64,000 nucleotides of DNA from Imbricaverruca yamaguchii. Lineage: Eukaryota > Arthropoda > Thecostraca > Neoverrucidae. The DNA is taken from NCBI GenBank assembly GCA_034440575.1, contig JAOTOL010001656.1, positions 4,503,001-4,567,000 of the forward strand, written 5' to 3'. Below the pieces are notes generated by a model. The model did no database searches. It worked only from the letters and a program-made list of their open reading frames with translations, and had not been told where the DNA came from. Shown piece by piece: positions 12,424-24,202 of the stretch. The position numbers and the translations under genes were made by a program. How positions within the stretch are numbered: position 1 is the stretch's first letter; the number at the start of each line of letters is the position of its first letter.

Positions 12424-13435
12424 GCTCAGCGGTCGTGAGACGCTGCCCGACGGTCGTGAGACGCTGCCCGACGGTCGTGAGATGCTGCTCGCCGGTCGTG
12501 AGACGCTGCCCGACGGTCGTGAGATGCTGCTCGCCGGTCGTGAGACCCTGCCCGACGGTCGTGAGATGCTGCTCGCCGGTCGTGAGACCCTGCCCGACGG
12601 TCGTGAGATGCTGCTCGCCGGTCGTGAGATGCTGCTCGCCGGTCGTGAGATGCTGCTCGCCGGTCGTGAGATGCTGCTCGCCGGTCGTGAGACGCTGTCC
12701 GACGGTCGTGAGACCCTGCCCGACGGTCGTGAGATGCTGCTCGCCGGTCGTGAGATGCTGCTCGCCGGTCGTGAGATGCTGCTCGCCGGTCGTGAGATGC
12801 TGCTCGCCGGTCGTGAGATGCTGCCCGACGGTCGTGAGATGCTGCTCGCCGGTCGTGAGATGCTGTCCGACGGTCGTGAGACGCTGCCCGACGGTCGTGA
12901 GACGCTGCTCGCCGGTCGTGAGATGCTGCCCGACGGTCGTGAGATGCTGCTCGCCGGTCGTGAGATGCTGTCCGACGGTCGTGAGACGCTGCCCGACAGT
13001 CGTGAGACCCTGCCCGACGGTCGTGAGATGCTGCTCGCCGGTCGTGAGACCCTGCCCGACGGTCGTGAGATGCTGCTCGCCGGTCGTGAGATGCTGTCCG
13101 ACGGTCGTGAGATGCTGCTCGCCGGTCGTGAGATGCTGCTCGCCGGTCGTGAGATGCTGTCCGATGGTCGTGAGATGCTGTCCGACGGTCGTGAGATGCT
13201 GTCCGATGGTCGTGAGATGCTGTCCGACGGTCGTGAGATGCTGTCCGATGGTCGTGAGATGCTGCTCGCCGGTCGTGAGATGCTGTCCGACGGTCGTGAG
13301 ACGCTGTCCGACGGTCGTGAGATGCTGCTCGCCGGTCGTGAGATGCTGTCCGACGGTCGTGAGACGCTGTCCGACGGTCGTGAGATGCTGCTCGCCGGTC
13401 GTGAGATGCTGTCTGACGGTCGTGAGACGCCGCCC
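12424..13435. repeat. 21-bp minisatellite, about 48 copies
   Basis: Units are GGTCGTGAGATGCTG plus CTCGCC, CCCGAC or TCCGAC. Because 21 is a multiple of 3, each frame reads as a 7-residue peptide repeat on both strands; these are not treated as genes. Confidence 0.96.
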
Positions 13436-13775
13436 GAACACGCACGCAGCCCGTTTGCAGGGTAACGGCGCACGCGACGGCCGCTGCACATTTGCCGACT
13501 GCAGTCCGTGCTGACCGGGCGGGCAGCTCGGACGCTGCGGACGCGCCGGTGCCAGTGGCTCCGAGTAAGTGTGGTTATATGCGGTCTGGTGAAGTGATGT
13601 CGGTGCGATGCTCACATGGTCCGATGTAGATACAATTTGAGGTACCGCTTGAGTCGATACGGCTGGTAGCACTTTTGCGAGTTCCATACCTGTATGCTTT
13701 TTATGGAAAAAAATACATTTCCGAACACAAATAGTTAGGCTACATTCGCTAATCAGCCATCTAAAGACAGCAACC

Positions 13776-13803
13776 TCACTCCCACCTCTCTCTCTCTCTC
13801 TCG
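13776..13803. repeat. CT microsatellite
   Basis: Short (TC)n tract, beginning CACCTCTCTCTCTCTC. Confidence 0.8.
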
Positions 13804-13844
13804 CTTTCAATGATTCTTGTAAACGCCCGTGTTCGACACGGTCG

Positions 13845-13998
13845 GGTGCTGGTGTTGGTGATGTGAATGCAGTCGGTGGTACGGTTCGGGGTGACAACGC
13901 GGTTTGTGGCGTAGTTTGGTGATGTCAATGCAGCTTGTGGTAGAGTTTGGTGATGCCGACGCAGTTGGTGGTTCAGCTTAATGATGTCAAAACAGCTT
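13845..13998. repeat. About 33-bp degenerate repeat, 4 copies
   Basis: Degenerate units around TTGGTGATGTCAATGCAGCT. Periodicity is clear but sequence identity is moderate. Confidence 0.7.
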
Positions 13999-13999
13999 G

Positions 14000-15060
14000 G
14001 TACAATTGAGGATGTCATCATAGTATCTGATGCCTCAGTGGTACAACGAAGGGCCTGCGGTCTGAGACCATCCCAAACCTCCGGAGTGCACCACTTGCCG
14101 ATGATTCCGCCTCCGGAGTGTAACACCCCCGGACGATACCACGGCCCACCCGGAGGACACCTAGAGGACAACGCTTTCGGATGGGCCGATCTGGGCCGTC
14201 GCGAGAGGACAGCGGGTCGCCTGTCGTCTGCGAAAACAAGGGGAGCGTCGACTGCGTCACTGTCGCACACCGCCGACGGTGCAAGACGAGAGCCGCCTGG
14301 GCGGCGGCGCGCTGACGGACGTGGCGCGCCAGTATGTCACATATGTCGCCGCCACCGACAGACAGTCAATTTCCGCCTGGTCGGTGGCGGCGGCGGCGGC
14401 GCGGTCAGAAGGCACGATGGCCGCTCCACGTATGCGTCGGAGTGTGGCTTGTCGAGCTCTGAAGCCTCCACCCCACGTGTCAACCCACCGTTGGGAGTAA
14501 ATGGCTGGCCGCTAGCGCCAGGCGCTAAACGCAGCTACTGCCGCCGCACTCCGTGTCCAGACTGCTGGCACATCCGCCGGGCTCGGGGCAGTGGGGAGGG
14601 GAGGGGAGCCCCCTCCTCACCGGTGGGTCCGGCATCCCCCGACTGCGTCCGGACCGACCGTCCACTGCAGTGGTTTACCGCGCCGCTCCCGACAGCCGGG
14701 CCGGAAACTCGCTTCTTCGACGCCTCGAGGGGACGTGCCCGACTATCGAATCGCCTGGCCAGATTATCGGGTCACGACCGAGCCGCAGCCAGCCGGTCCG
14801 CCGTTGCCTGTGTACGGCGAGCCCTATCTGGGCGATATTGCCGGCTGGTGTATAAATATCCAGCCGCCGCCAAGTGTTTGTAGCCGGTGGCAGTTCAGTG
14901 CTGATCGATCTCGCCAACCGGAAGCGTGGCGGTCAGGTGACCGCACACTCGCCGACGAAGATTGCCGCTGCCCACTCCCCTCCCCCTCACCGACGTGAGG
15001 CTCTACCCTGCCCCTGGCCGCCGATCCTGCCCCTGGCCGCCGACCCTGACCGCCCTTGTA
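14000..15060. other. GC-rich intronic segment with a TATA-like element
   Basis: CpG-rich sequence ending in TATAAATA at 14851-14858, followed by a TTCAGT initiator-like word at 14894-14899. No coding region with recognisable similarity. Confidence 0.35.
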
Positions 15061-15062
15061 CC

Positions 15063-15264
15063 TAGAATATCCCAGAAATGGTGGTTATTACACCGCCAGT
15101 CGCACCTGCGCCGATGTCAGAATATCCCGGAAAAGTTGGCCATCGCATCGCCAGTCGCTGTCAGAATATCTCGGAAACGGTGGCGATTACACCGACAGTC
15201 GCGCCTCCGTTGCTGTCAGAATATCTCGGAAACGGTGACGATTGCACCGCCAGTCGCGCCCAGT
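15063..15264. repeat. About 54-bp degenerate tandem repeat, about 4 copies
   Basis: Units contain TCAGAATATCTCGGAAACGG and CACCGCCAGTCGCGCC. One copy is shortened. Confidence 0.8.
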
Positions 15265-15894
15265 CTCTGTCGCCGCGATCGAGCGATTGCGACCTCAGGT
15301 CGTCGTGGTCGGGTGACGGGTGACGTCAGCCTGGGCTACTGATAGTCACAGGGCGCTAGTTTCCTGCACGTGACGTTGAAGGTCACACCGTGCCCGTCCT
15401 GCACCGAGGTGAGCACATTTTGTCAGGATGACTGACTATGTTATGGGCGCTGCATGACCTCTGCAGTCGATGCGCCCTTAAACCCCAATGACCACCCATC
15501 TGCGAACATGTAGTGGATTGGCTGTCGGCTGATTCATGGCTGCATCTGCCTTACTGTCTGTCCAGGCAATCCGTAGTGGTGGCCATCAGATCAGCCCAGC
15601 TGTCAACGTTGTGTCGGCTCCCCTCAGCAGAGAGAACAACCCTCTGAGTGATAACTATCAAACGGCCATCTCCAGCATACACTCGGACTACCTTCCACTG
15701 CCTCTTCTGGCTTTGCTGGTTGTGCACGGTTTCATTTGCTTCACCGAAGTTCAAGTTGTGGGTGTTAGGCTTGAGCTCGATTATTCAGTCGAATCGAATC
15801 GAGTCAAGCCAATTAAATTAAGACAAACGTGGTTCGTTTCACGGTATGTAGCTTGTCAAGAAGTTACGCTTACAGTGGCTCCTTGGAAATCGCT
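15265..15894. other. Unique intronic segment
   Basis: Contains TGACGTCA at 15321-15328. No gene recognised. Confidence 0.4.
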
Positions 15895-16362
15895 GAGCTG
15901 AGCTGAGCTGAGTGGAGCTGTGCCGGGCTGAGCTGAACTGAGATGAGCGAAGCTGTGCTAGGCTGAGCTGTGCTGAGCTGAGTGGAACTGTACCGGGCTG
16001 AGCTGAACTGAGCTGAGCGAAGCTGTGCTAGGCTGAGCTGAGTGGAGCTGTGCCGAGCTGAGCTGAGTGGAGCTGTGCCGGGCTGAGCTGAACTGAGATG
16101 AGCGAAGCTGTGCTAGGCTGAGCTGTGCTGAGCTGAGTGGAGCTGTGCCGGGCTGAGCTGAACTGAGATGAGCGAAGCTGTGCTAGGCTGAGCTGTGCTG
16201 AGCTGAGTGGAACTGTACTGGGCTGAGCTGAACTGAGCTGAGCGAAGCTGTGCTAGGCTGAGCTGTGCTGAGCTGAGTGGAACTGTACCGGGCTGAGCTG
16301 AACTGAGCTGAGCGAAGCTGTGCTAGGCTGAGCTGAGTGGAGTTGTGCCGAGCTGAGCTGTG
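15895..16362. repeat. GAGCT pentamer array with 70-bp higher-order period
   Basis: Built from 5-bp words (GAGCT, GGGCT, GAACT, GTGCT). Distinctive variants such as GCGAAGCTGTGCTAGGCT recur about every 70 bp, giving a higher-order repeat. Confidence 0.9.
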
Positions 16363-16735
16363 CTGGGTCGGCGTACCCAGCGTGCAGCGTTCATATTGAA
16401 AATGCCATCGCTCTGCTATTAGGAGCAGAAACGGCTGCTGTACGAAGCGCAAAGTGCAAGTCGAAGGCGGGCACAGACTGGGTGCGGTTATTGTGCCGAG
16501 TGGGTACGGAGTAGCGGCTACCTTTCGCAGTAGGATAGTCGTCGTTCAGACGATCCGTGTCGTGCGAGCAATGAGCAATTGCTGCTTGCTTGTATATATT
16601 TTTATGGATAGTGGTGATACGCTGCCTGTTTTATTTTCACCCGGTTCGCCGTTACAGCCAGTCTGTCTGGTTGACCAAGTCTGTGATTTCCCTCCTTAGG
16701 AATCGAACTAGACAGCCATCGCCGTCGTTTAATAT

Positions 16736-16926
16736 CCCTTTGTAATATGGCTGGTAAGTTGCCCGTCTCACAATCTTTCGATTGTGAGTTCGAGTTTCGC
16801 CAGTCGCTACTCTTCGGCCGCGACCAATCGGATTGAGAGGCTGGCGACGCTACATGACTTAACGGTCTACGTGTCGTGAACACCAATAGCCACCTCAGCC
16901 AACCGCCCAACCCTTTGTAATATGGC
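16736..16926 (+). mobile_element. SINE-like insertion with 16-bp target-site duplication
   Basis: A perfect 16-bp direct repeat, CCCTTTGTAATATGGC, occurs at 16736-16751 and 16911-16926 and flanks a 159-bp segment. The segment starts with a tRNA-like head: GGTAAGTTGCCCGTCTCAC, a stem CTCACAATC/GATTGTGAG, and GAGTTCGAGTTTC, which resembles a pol III B box. The 3' part contains GTCGTGAACACCAATA, similar to the tail of the SINE at 37564-37747. The perfect duplication implies a fairly recent retrotransposition. Confidence 0.75.
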
Positions 16927-17035
16927 GCGAATGCCGATTCAGCCTCCATTTGACGCAACTACTCGAAAAGGTGTGCCATAATTTAACAATTGTGCACTGC
17001 TGTGAAAAATGACAGCGACGTTTTGCCTCTTCCCT

Positions 17036-17555
17036 GGTGTGGCTCGCCTGCGATACGTGTCACGGTCCGAAGGCTCGCCTGCGGTATATGTCACGGTTCG
17101 GAGGCTCGCCTGCGGTAGGTGCCGCGGTCCAAAGGCTCGCCTGAGGTATGTGTCATGGTCTGTAGGCTCGCCTGCGGTAGGTGCCTCCGGAGACTTGTCT
17201 GCGGTAGGTATCACGGTCTGTTGGCTCGCCTGTGGTAGGAGTCACGGTCCGAAGGCTCGACTGCTGTAGGAGTCATTGTCCGAAGGCTCGACTGCTGTAA
17301 AAGTCACGGTTCTGAGGCTCGCCTGCGGTAGGTGCCTCCGGAGACTTGTCTGCGGTAGGTATCATGGTCTGTTGGCTCGCCTGTGGTAGGTGCCACGGTC
17401 CGAAGGCTCGACTGCTGTAGGAGTCACGGTTCGGAGGTTCGCCTGCTGTAGGAGTCACGGTCCGAAGGCTCGACTGCTGTAGGAGTCACGGTTCGGAGGT
17501 TCGCCTGCGGTACGAGTCACGGTTCGGAGGTTCGCCTGCGGTAGGAGTCACAGAT
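17036..17555. repeat. 30-bp minisatellite, about 17 copies
   Basis: Units contain GGCTCGCCTGCGGTAGGTGT and CACGGTCCGAA. Variants carry CCTCCGGAGACTTGTC. A larger block containing these variants is repeated (about 17170-17250 and 17320-17400). Confidence 0.93.
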
Positions 17556-18426
17556 GGTGTCGCTCGGGGACATGACGGCACAATAATCACCCATGGTCTC
17601 CACCTCCTGCTGCTGACCGACGGGGACCGATTCGGCCTGATAGCGGGTGGTGCCAACGCACCTCCCTCGCCGACATTCTCCACCATTGCCAGACCGCCTG
17701 TAGGTCGTCTCCCTAGAGGTCAGCCAGACCTCCGGCATCGCTAGAGGATCTAGTGTATGCCTGCAGTCGTGCTGGAGCAGATATTATTGGCATGAGAATG
17801 CCCCCTCCGGGAGAACCTGGGATAATCTGGGATTTTCGATTGGGGAGTCAATGATAGAGCGGCGAACAAGCTGACGGTTGCATATGCTGCATCATTCATT
17901 TTATTGGTGATGTATGCTCGCGAATGAAAAAGAAATCAGCCGAAAAGGTTGCGAATGTCTGTGCCAGGGTAATGTCAAGCAGTCGAGCCAGCCCGGCCGG
18001 GTAGAGCGAATGCCGATAGTAGCAGGAAATTGCACCCAACTAGATACTGGGATATATGGAGCGATGGAAGGCCGGAATACGATCTTGCTCACGGGTCCAG
18101 ACAGTCCAAGATGGGACTGTCTGGGAGCACATGGGAATCACGAGTACAGAGAGGCGCACACCAGCTATTGGAGGAACCTCGATGTTCTCGTGCCACTTCG
18201 GACTGTTAAATTTATCAAGCTGACAGACGCTTGATTTACGGGAACGCTATGGGAATGGCCGCCGCCACGGCGCCCGGTATCGACCGGATTGGTTTCTGAA
18301 ATCATCGACATGCCTCCCCTAATCGTTCATTATGTGCAGTCGAGGTCGTGGCTCCCAAACTGCGGGCGGGCCGGCCGGTTTGAGAGCTTCCGCGGCGGCA
18401 GCGTGTCGACCCGGAACGAGCGCGCT
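17556..18426. other. Unique intronic segment
   Basis: An open frame at 17914-18234 shows no recognisable similarity. No RNA gene seen. Confidence 0.4.
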
Positions 18427-18723
18427 GGCCGGCGGTGGGCCGCTGGCCGGGCCGCTGGCCGGGCCGCTGGCCGGGCCGCTGGCCGGGCCGCTGGCCGGCC
18501 CGCTGGCCGGCGGTGGGCCGCTGGCCGGGCCGCTGGCCGGCGGTGGGCCGCTGGCCGGCGGTGGGCCGCTGGCCGGGCCGCTGGCCGGGCCGCTGGCCGG
18601 CGGTGGGCCGCTGGCCGGGCCGCTGGCCGGGCCGCTGGCCGGCGGTGGGGCCGCTGGCCGGGCCGCTGGCCGGCGGTGGGCCGCTGGCCGGGCCGCTGGC
18701 CGGGCCGCTGGCCGGGCCGCCGC
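18427..18723. repeat. 12-bp GC-only minisatellite
   Basis: Tandem CCGCTGGCCGGG with a CCGCTGGCCGGCGGTGGG variant. Strongly self-complementary (GGCCGG, CCGGCC). Confidence 0.95.
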
Positions 18724-18824
18724 CGCCGCGCCGCCATCATACTGAGCTCGGCGGTCGGACGCGCGGCCCCCTTTTTATGTGTGAACGTGTCGCTGCGGCT
18801 CCGACGTGCCCCGGAGCCGGCCCG

Positions 18825-19055
18825 TCAGAGAAAACTTCCTCAGTCAGAGGAAGCGGTCTGTCAGAGGCGGCTTGTCAAAGAAGCGGGCCTGTCAAAGGAG
18901 ATGGCCTGTCAGAGAAGGGCCTATCTGACTAATCGGCCTGTCCAAGGACATGGGCGATCTGAGGAAACAGCCTGTCACAGGAGATGGCATATCAGAAGAG
19001 CCGGCAATCACGGAAGGCTGCTGTCAGCGGAGGTGGTCTGTATGGGAGAGGGACG
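18825..19055. repeat. Degenerate tandem repeat, about 20-25 bp
   Basis: Loose repetition of GGCCTGTCAGAGGAG-like words. Old, diverged array. Confidence 0.6.
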
Positions 19056-19264
19056 GCCTATCAAAGAGGACATCGGTAGAATGCCGCGGAAGTGATTGGC
19101 GGTTAGCAGAAGGCGGATGTAAACCAGTTGTTCCAGACACCGGCAGCCGGAGTCGACAGCTTGTTGTAGCCTCGAGGCGTCTGACCTCCGGGGTTCCCAT
19201 CCCATGGTCCCTCCCCTTCTGCAGCCACAGTAAGCTTTTGGAAGGGGCGAGAGTGTCCGTGCCA

Positions 19265-19957
19265 AGCGGATCCCAGTGCCACAGACCCTCTGCGGTCCCG
19301 GTGTCACAGACCCTCTGCGGTCCCAGTGCCACAGACCCTCTGCGGTCCCGGTGCCACGGACCCTCTGCGGTCCCAGCGCCACACACCCTCTGCGGTCCTG
19401 GTGCCACAGGCCCTCTGCGGTTCCGGTACCACGGACCCTCTGTGGTCCCAGTGCCACAGACCCTCTGCGGTCCCGGTGCCACAGACCCTCTGCGGTCCCG
19501 GTGCCACAGACCCTCTGCGGTCCCGGTGCCACGGACCCTCTGCGGTTCCGGTGCCACGGACCCTCTGTGGTTCCGGTGCCACGGACCCTCCGCGGTCCTG
19601 GTGCCACATACCCTCTGCGGTCCCGGTGTCACAGACCCTCTGCGGTCCCAGTGCCACAGACCCTCTGCGGTCCCGGTGCCACGGACCCTCTGCGGTCCCA
19701 GCGCCACACACCCTCTGCGGTCCCGGTGCCACGGACCCTCTGCGGTTCCGGTGCCACAGACCCTCTGCGGTCCCGGTGCCACAGACCCTCTGCGGTCCCG
19801 GTGCCACAGACCCTCTGCGGTCCCAGTGCCACAGACCCTCTGCGGTCCCGGTGCCACAAACCCTCTGTGGTCCCGGTGCCACATACCCTCTGCGGTCCCA
19901 GTGCCACAGACCCTCTGCGGTCCCGGTGCCACAGACCCTCTGCGGTCCCGGTGCTCC
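19265..19957. repeat. 25-bp minisatellite, about 27 copies
   Basis: Units contain GTGCCACAGACCCTCTGCGG then TCCCG. Point variants are scattered throughout. Not a multiple of 3, so each frame reads a 25-residue super-repeat. Confidence 0.96.
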
Positions 19958-20131
19958 CAGCGGATATCGGCGAACCCTTTGCTTCCCGGCGCCCTTCCCC
20001 ATGGAATGCGTACTCCGCGTCAAACCAATGGTCTCGGGATAGGGAAGGGTGCTTCAAAGGAGCACTCTCGTGTGCGCCGCTCGGCGCCAGGTGTTTTCGT
20101 TTGGCAAACATTCATCAGCGCGTCCGTTTTC

Positions 20132-22598
20132 GTGTCGAATACACCGCAGGAATGGTGTGGTGGCGGAGTGCCGGGTGGGTCCGGCTCGTGTCGAATACAC
20201 CGCAGGAATGGTGTGGTGGCGGAGTGCCGGGGGGGGCCCGCCCCAAAAAAAAGGGGGGGGGGGGGGTGTCGAATAGGAATGTGTGGTGGCGGGGCCGGTG
20301 GGTCCGCTCTGTCGAATACACCGCAGAATGTTGTGGTGGCGGAGTGCCGAGTGGGTCCGGCTCGTGTCGAATACACCGCAGGAATGGTGTGGTGGCGGAG
20401 TGCCGAGTGGGTCCGGCTCGTGTCGAATACACCGCAGGAATGGTGTGGTGGCGGAGTGCCGGGTGGGTCCGGCTCGTGTCGAATACACCGCAGGAATGGT
20501 GTGGTGGCGGAGTGCCGGGTGGGTCCGGCTCGTGTCGAATACACCGCAGGAATGGTGTGGTCGTGGAGTGCCGGGTGGGTCCGGCTCGTGTCGAATACAC
20601 CGCAGGAATGTTGTGGTGGCGGAGTGCCGAGTGGGTCCGGCTCTGTCGAATACACCGCAGGAATGGTGTGGTGGCGGAGTGCCGGGTGGGTCCGGCTCGT
20701 GTCGAATACACCGAAGGAATGGTGTGGTCGTGGAGTGCCGGGTGGGTCCGGCTCGTGTCGAATACACCGCAGGAATGGTGTGGTCGTGGAGTGCCGGGTG
20801 GGTCCGGCTCGTGTCGAATACACCGCAGGAATGTTGTGGTGGCGGAGTGTCGGTGGGTCCGGCTCGTGTCGAATACACCGCAGAATGTTGTGGTCGTGGA
20901 GTGTCGGTGGGTCCGGCTCGTGTCGAATACACCGCAGGAATGTTGTGGTCGTGGAGTGTCGGGTGGGTCCGGCTCGTGTCGAATACACCGCAGGAATGTT
21001 GTGGTCGTGGAGTGCCGGGTGGGTCCGGCTCGTGTCGAATACACCGCAGGAATGGTGTGGTGGCGGAGTGTCGGGTGGGTCCGGCTCGTGTCGAATACAC
21101 CGCAGGAATGTTGTGGTCGTGGAGTGTCGGGTGGGTCCGGCTCGTGTCGAATACACCGCAGGAATGTTGTGGTCGTGGAGTGCCGGGTGGGTCCGGCTCG
21201 TGTCGAATACACCGCAGGAATGTTGTGGTGGCGGAGTGCCGGGTGGGTCCGGCTCGTGTCGAATACACCGCAGGAATGTTGTGGTGGCGGAGTGCCGGGT
21301 GGGTCCGGCTCGTGTCGAATACACCGCAGGAATGTTGTGGTGGCGGAGTGCCGGGTGGGTCCGGCTCGTGTCGAATACACCGCAGGAATGGTGTGGTCGT
21401 GGAGTGCCGAGTGGGTCCGGCTCGTGTCGAATACACCGCAGGAATGTTGTGGTGGCGGAGTGCCGGGTGGGTCCGGCTCGTGTCGAATACACCGCAGGAA
21501 TGGTGTGGTGGCGGAGTGCCGGGTGGGTCCGGCTCGTGTCGAATACACCGCAGGAATGTTGTGGTGGCGGAGTGCCGGGTGGGTCCGGCTCGTGTCGAAT
21601 ACACCGCAGGAATGGTGTGGTGGCGGAGTGCCGGGTGGGTCCGGCTCGTGTCGAATACACCGCAGGAATGTTGTGGTGGCGGAGTGCCGGGTGGGTCCGG
21701 CTCGTGTCGAATACACCGCAGGAATGTTGTGGTGGCGGAGTGCCGGGTGGGTCCGGCTCGTGTCGAATACACCGCAGGAATGTTGTGGTGGCGGAGTGCC
21801 GGGTGGGTCCGGCTCGTGTCGAATACACCGCAGGAATGTTGTGGTGGCGGAGTGCCGGGTGGGTCCGGCTCGTGTCGAATACACCGCAGGAATGTTGTGG
21901 TGGCGGAGTGCCGGGTGGGTCCGGCTCGTGTCGAATACACCGCAGGAATGGTGTGGTGGCGGAGTGCCGGGTGGGTCCGGCTCGTGTCGAATACACCGCA
22001 GGAATGGTGTGGTCGTGGAGTGCCGGGTGGGTCCGGCTCGTGTCGAATACACCGCAGGAATGTTGTGGTGGCGGAGTGCCGGGTGGGTCCGGCTCGTGTC
22101 GAATACACCGCAGGAATGGTGTGGTGGCGGAGTGCCGGGTGGGTCCGGCTCGTGTCGAATACACCGCAGGAATGGTGTGGTGGCGGAGTGCCGGGTGGGT
22201 CCGGCTCGTGTCGAATACACCGCAGGAATGTTGTGGTGGCGGAGTGCCGGGTGGGTCCGGCTCGTGTCGAATACACCGCAGGAATGGTGTGGTCGTGGAG
22301 TGCCGGGTGGGTCCGGCTCGTGTCGAATACACCGCAGGAATGGTGTGGTGGCGGAGTGCCGGGTGGGTCCGGCTCGTGTCGAATACACCGCAGGAATGGT
22401 GTGATGGCGGAGTGCCGGGTGGGTCCGGCTCGTGTCGAATACACCGCAGGAATGGTGTGGTGGCGGAGTGCCGGGTGGGTCCGGCTCGTGTCGAATACAC
22501 CGCAGGAATGGTGTGGTCGTGGAGTGCCGAGTGGGTCCGGCTCGTGTCGAATACACCGAAGGAATGGTGTGGTCGTGGAGTGCCGAGTGGGTCCGGCC
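20132..22598. repeat. 56-bp minisatellite, about 44 copies
   Basis: The largest array in the intron. Units contain GTGTCGAATACACCGCAGGA, ATGGTGTGGTGGCGGAGTG and CCGGGTGGGTCCGGCTC. Two subtypes (GGTGGCGG and GGTCGTGG) alternate irregularly. The array is open in all six frames. A disturbed copy with long A and G runs lies at about 20228-20330. Confidence 0.97.
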
Positions 22599-22730
22599 CG
22601 TGCCACTCGCCACTTCCTTCCGCTGTTTCCGTTTAAATTGTCCGGCTGCCCGGCCAGGTATTTGTGCGTTCCTGCCACGGGGCATGCATAAACATAATCC
22701 AAGCCACTCTGCCTCCGGTTGGCGTTTAAT

Positions 22731-22930
22731 GCGTCGGAGCGTGCGGTCGACTCTAGGGAGGGGTCGCCGTGCGGTAGACGCTCGCGAGGAGTCGATGTGC
22801 GGTCGACGCTCGCGAGGAGCCAGTATGTGGTCAACGCTCTGGAGGGGTCGCCGTGCGGTAGACGCTCGCGAGGAGTCGATGTGCGGGCGACGCTCGCGAA
22901 GGGTCGATGTGTGGTCGACGCTCGGAAAGC
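22731..22930. repeat. Degenerate repeat of GACGCTCGCGAGGAG units
   Basis: Words such as GTCGACGCTCGCGAGGAG and TCGATGTGCGG recur at about 28- and 57-bp spacing. Confidence 0.75.
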
Positions 22931-23141
22931 CAGTTTTTGTGGTGGCTCCCCCGACCGGCCGCCAGCCACTCTGTGCGTTTTCGTGGTGGCTCCCCCTGCT
23001 AGTCGCCATTCTGTGTGTTTGCCCTGCGTTGTGCGTGTCGAGCCAGCCCTTTAGTGAAAGCGAGGATGTCCAGCGTTGTCAAAACACGGCGTGTGGCGCG
23101 CCGCGTGTTGTCGCCCGCCGCTCGGCTGGTCGTGGCCGGCG

Positions 23142-24196
23142 CCGGCAGGTACCGGCCGACAGTGCCGACAGGTACCAGCCGGCAGGTACCGGCCGACAGT
23201 GCCGACAGGTACCAGCCGACAGCGCCGGCAGGTACCAGCCGACAGTGCCGACAGGTACCGGCCGACAGTGCCGGCAGGTACCGGCCGACAGTGCCGACAG
23301 GTACCAGCCGACAGCGCCGGCAGGTACCAGCCGACAGTGCCGACAGGTACCGGCCGACAGCGCCGGCAGGTACCGGCCGACAGTGCCGACAGGTACCGGC
23401 CGACAGTGCCGACAGGTACCGGCCGACAGTGCCGACAGGTACCAGCCGGCAGTGCCGGCAGGTACCGGCCGACAGTGCCGGCAGGTACCGGCCGACAGCG
23501 CCTGCAGGTACCGGCCGACAGTGCCGATTGGTACCAGCCGACAGTGCCGACAGGTACCAGCCGACAGGTACCAGCCGACAGTGCCGACAGGTACCGGCCG
23601 ACAGCGCCGGCAGGTACCAGCCGACAGTGCCGACAGGTACCAGCCGACAGCGTCAGCAGGTACCGGCCGACAGTGCCGGCAGGTACCGGCCGACAGGTAC
23701 CAGCCGACAGTACCGGCAGGTACCGGCCGACAGTGCCGACAGCGCCGGTAGGTACCAGCCGACAGGTACCAGCCGACAGTGCCGACAGGTACCGGCCGAC
23801 AGTGCCGACAGGTACCAGCCGGCAGGTATCGGCCGACAGTGCCGACAGGTACCGGCCGACAGTGCCGGCAGGTACCGGCCGACAGTGCCGGCAGGTACCG
23901 GCCGACAGCGCCGGCAGGTACCGGCCGACAGTGCCGACTGGTACCAGCCGACAGTGCCGACAGGTACCAGCCGACAGGTACCAGCCGACAGTGCCGACAG
24001 GTACCAGCCGACAGTGCCGGCAGGTACCGGCCGACAGTGCCGGCAGGTACCGGCCGACAGTGCCAGCAGGTACCGGCCGACAGCGCCGGCAGGTACCGGC
24101 CGACAGTGCCGACTGATACCAGCCGACAGTGCCGACAGGTACCAGCCGACAGGTACCAGCCGACAGTGCCGACAGGTACCGGCCGACAGCGCCGCC
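23142..24196. repeat. 23-bp minisatellite, about 46 copies
   Basis: Units are GGTACCGGCCGACAGTGCCG plus ACA or GCA, with shortened GGTACCAGCCGACA copies. Every unit holds the palindrome GGTACC and often CGGCCG. Confidence 0.96.
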
Positions 24197-24202
24197 GTGT
24201 AG

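Noticed and set aside
18950..22636. A 1,228-codon open frame on the + strand, with long frames on the other five
   Set aside because: It crosses the 25-bp and 56-bp minisatellites. All frames are open at once, periodicity is 25 or 56 residues, and there is no domain.
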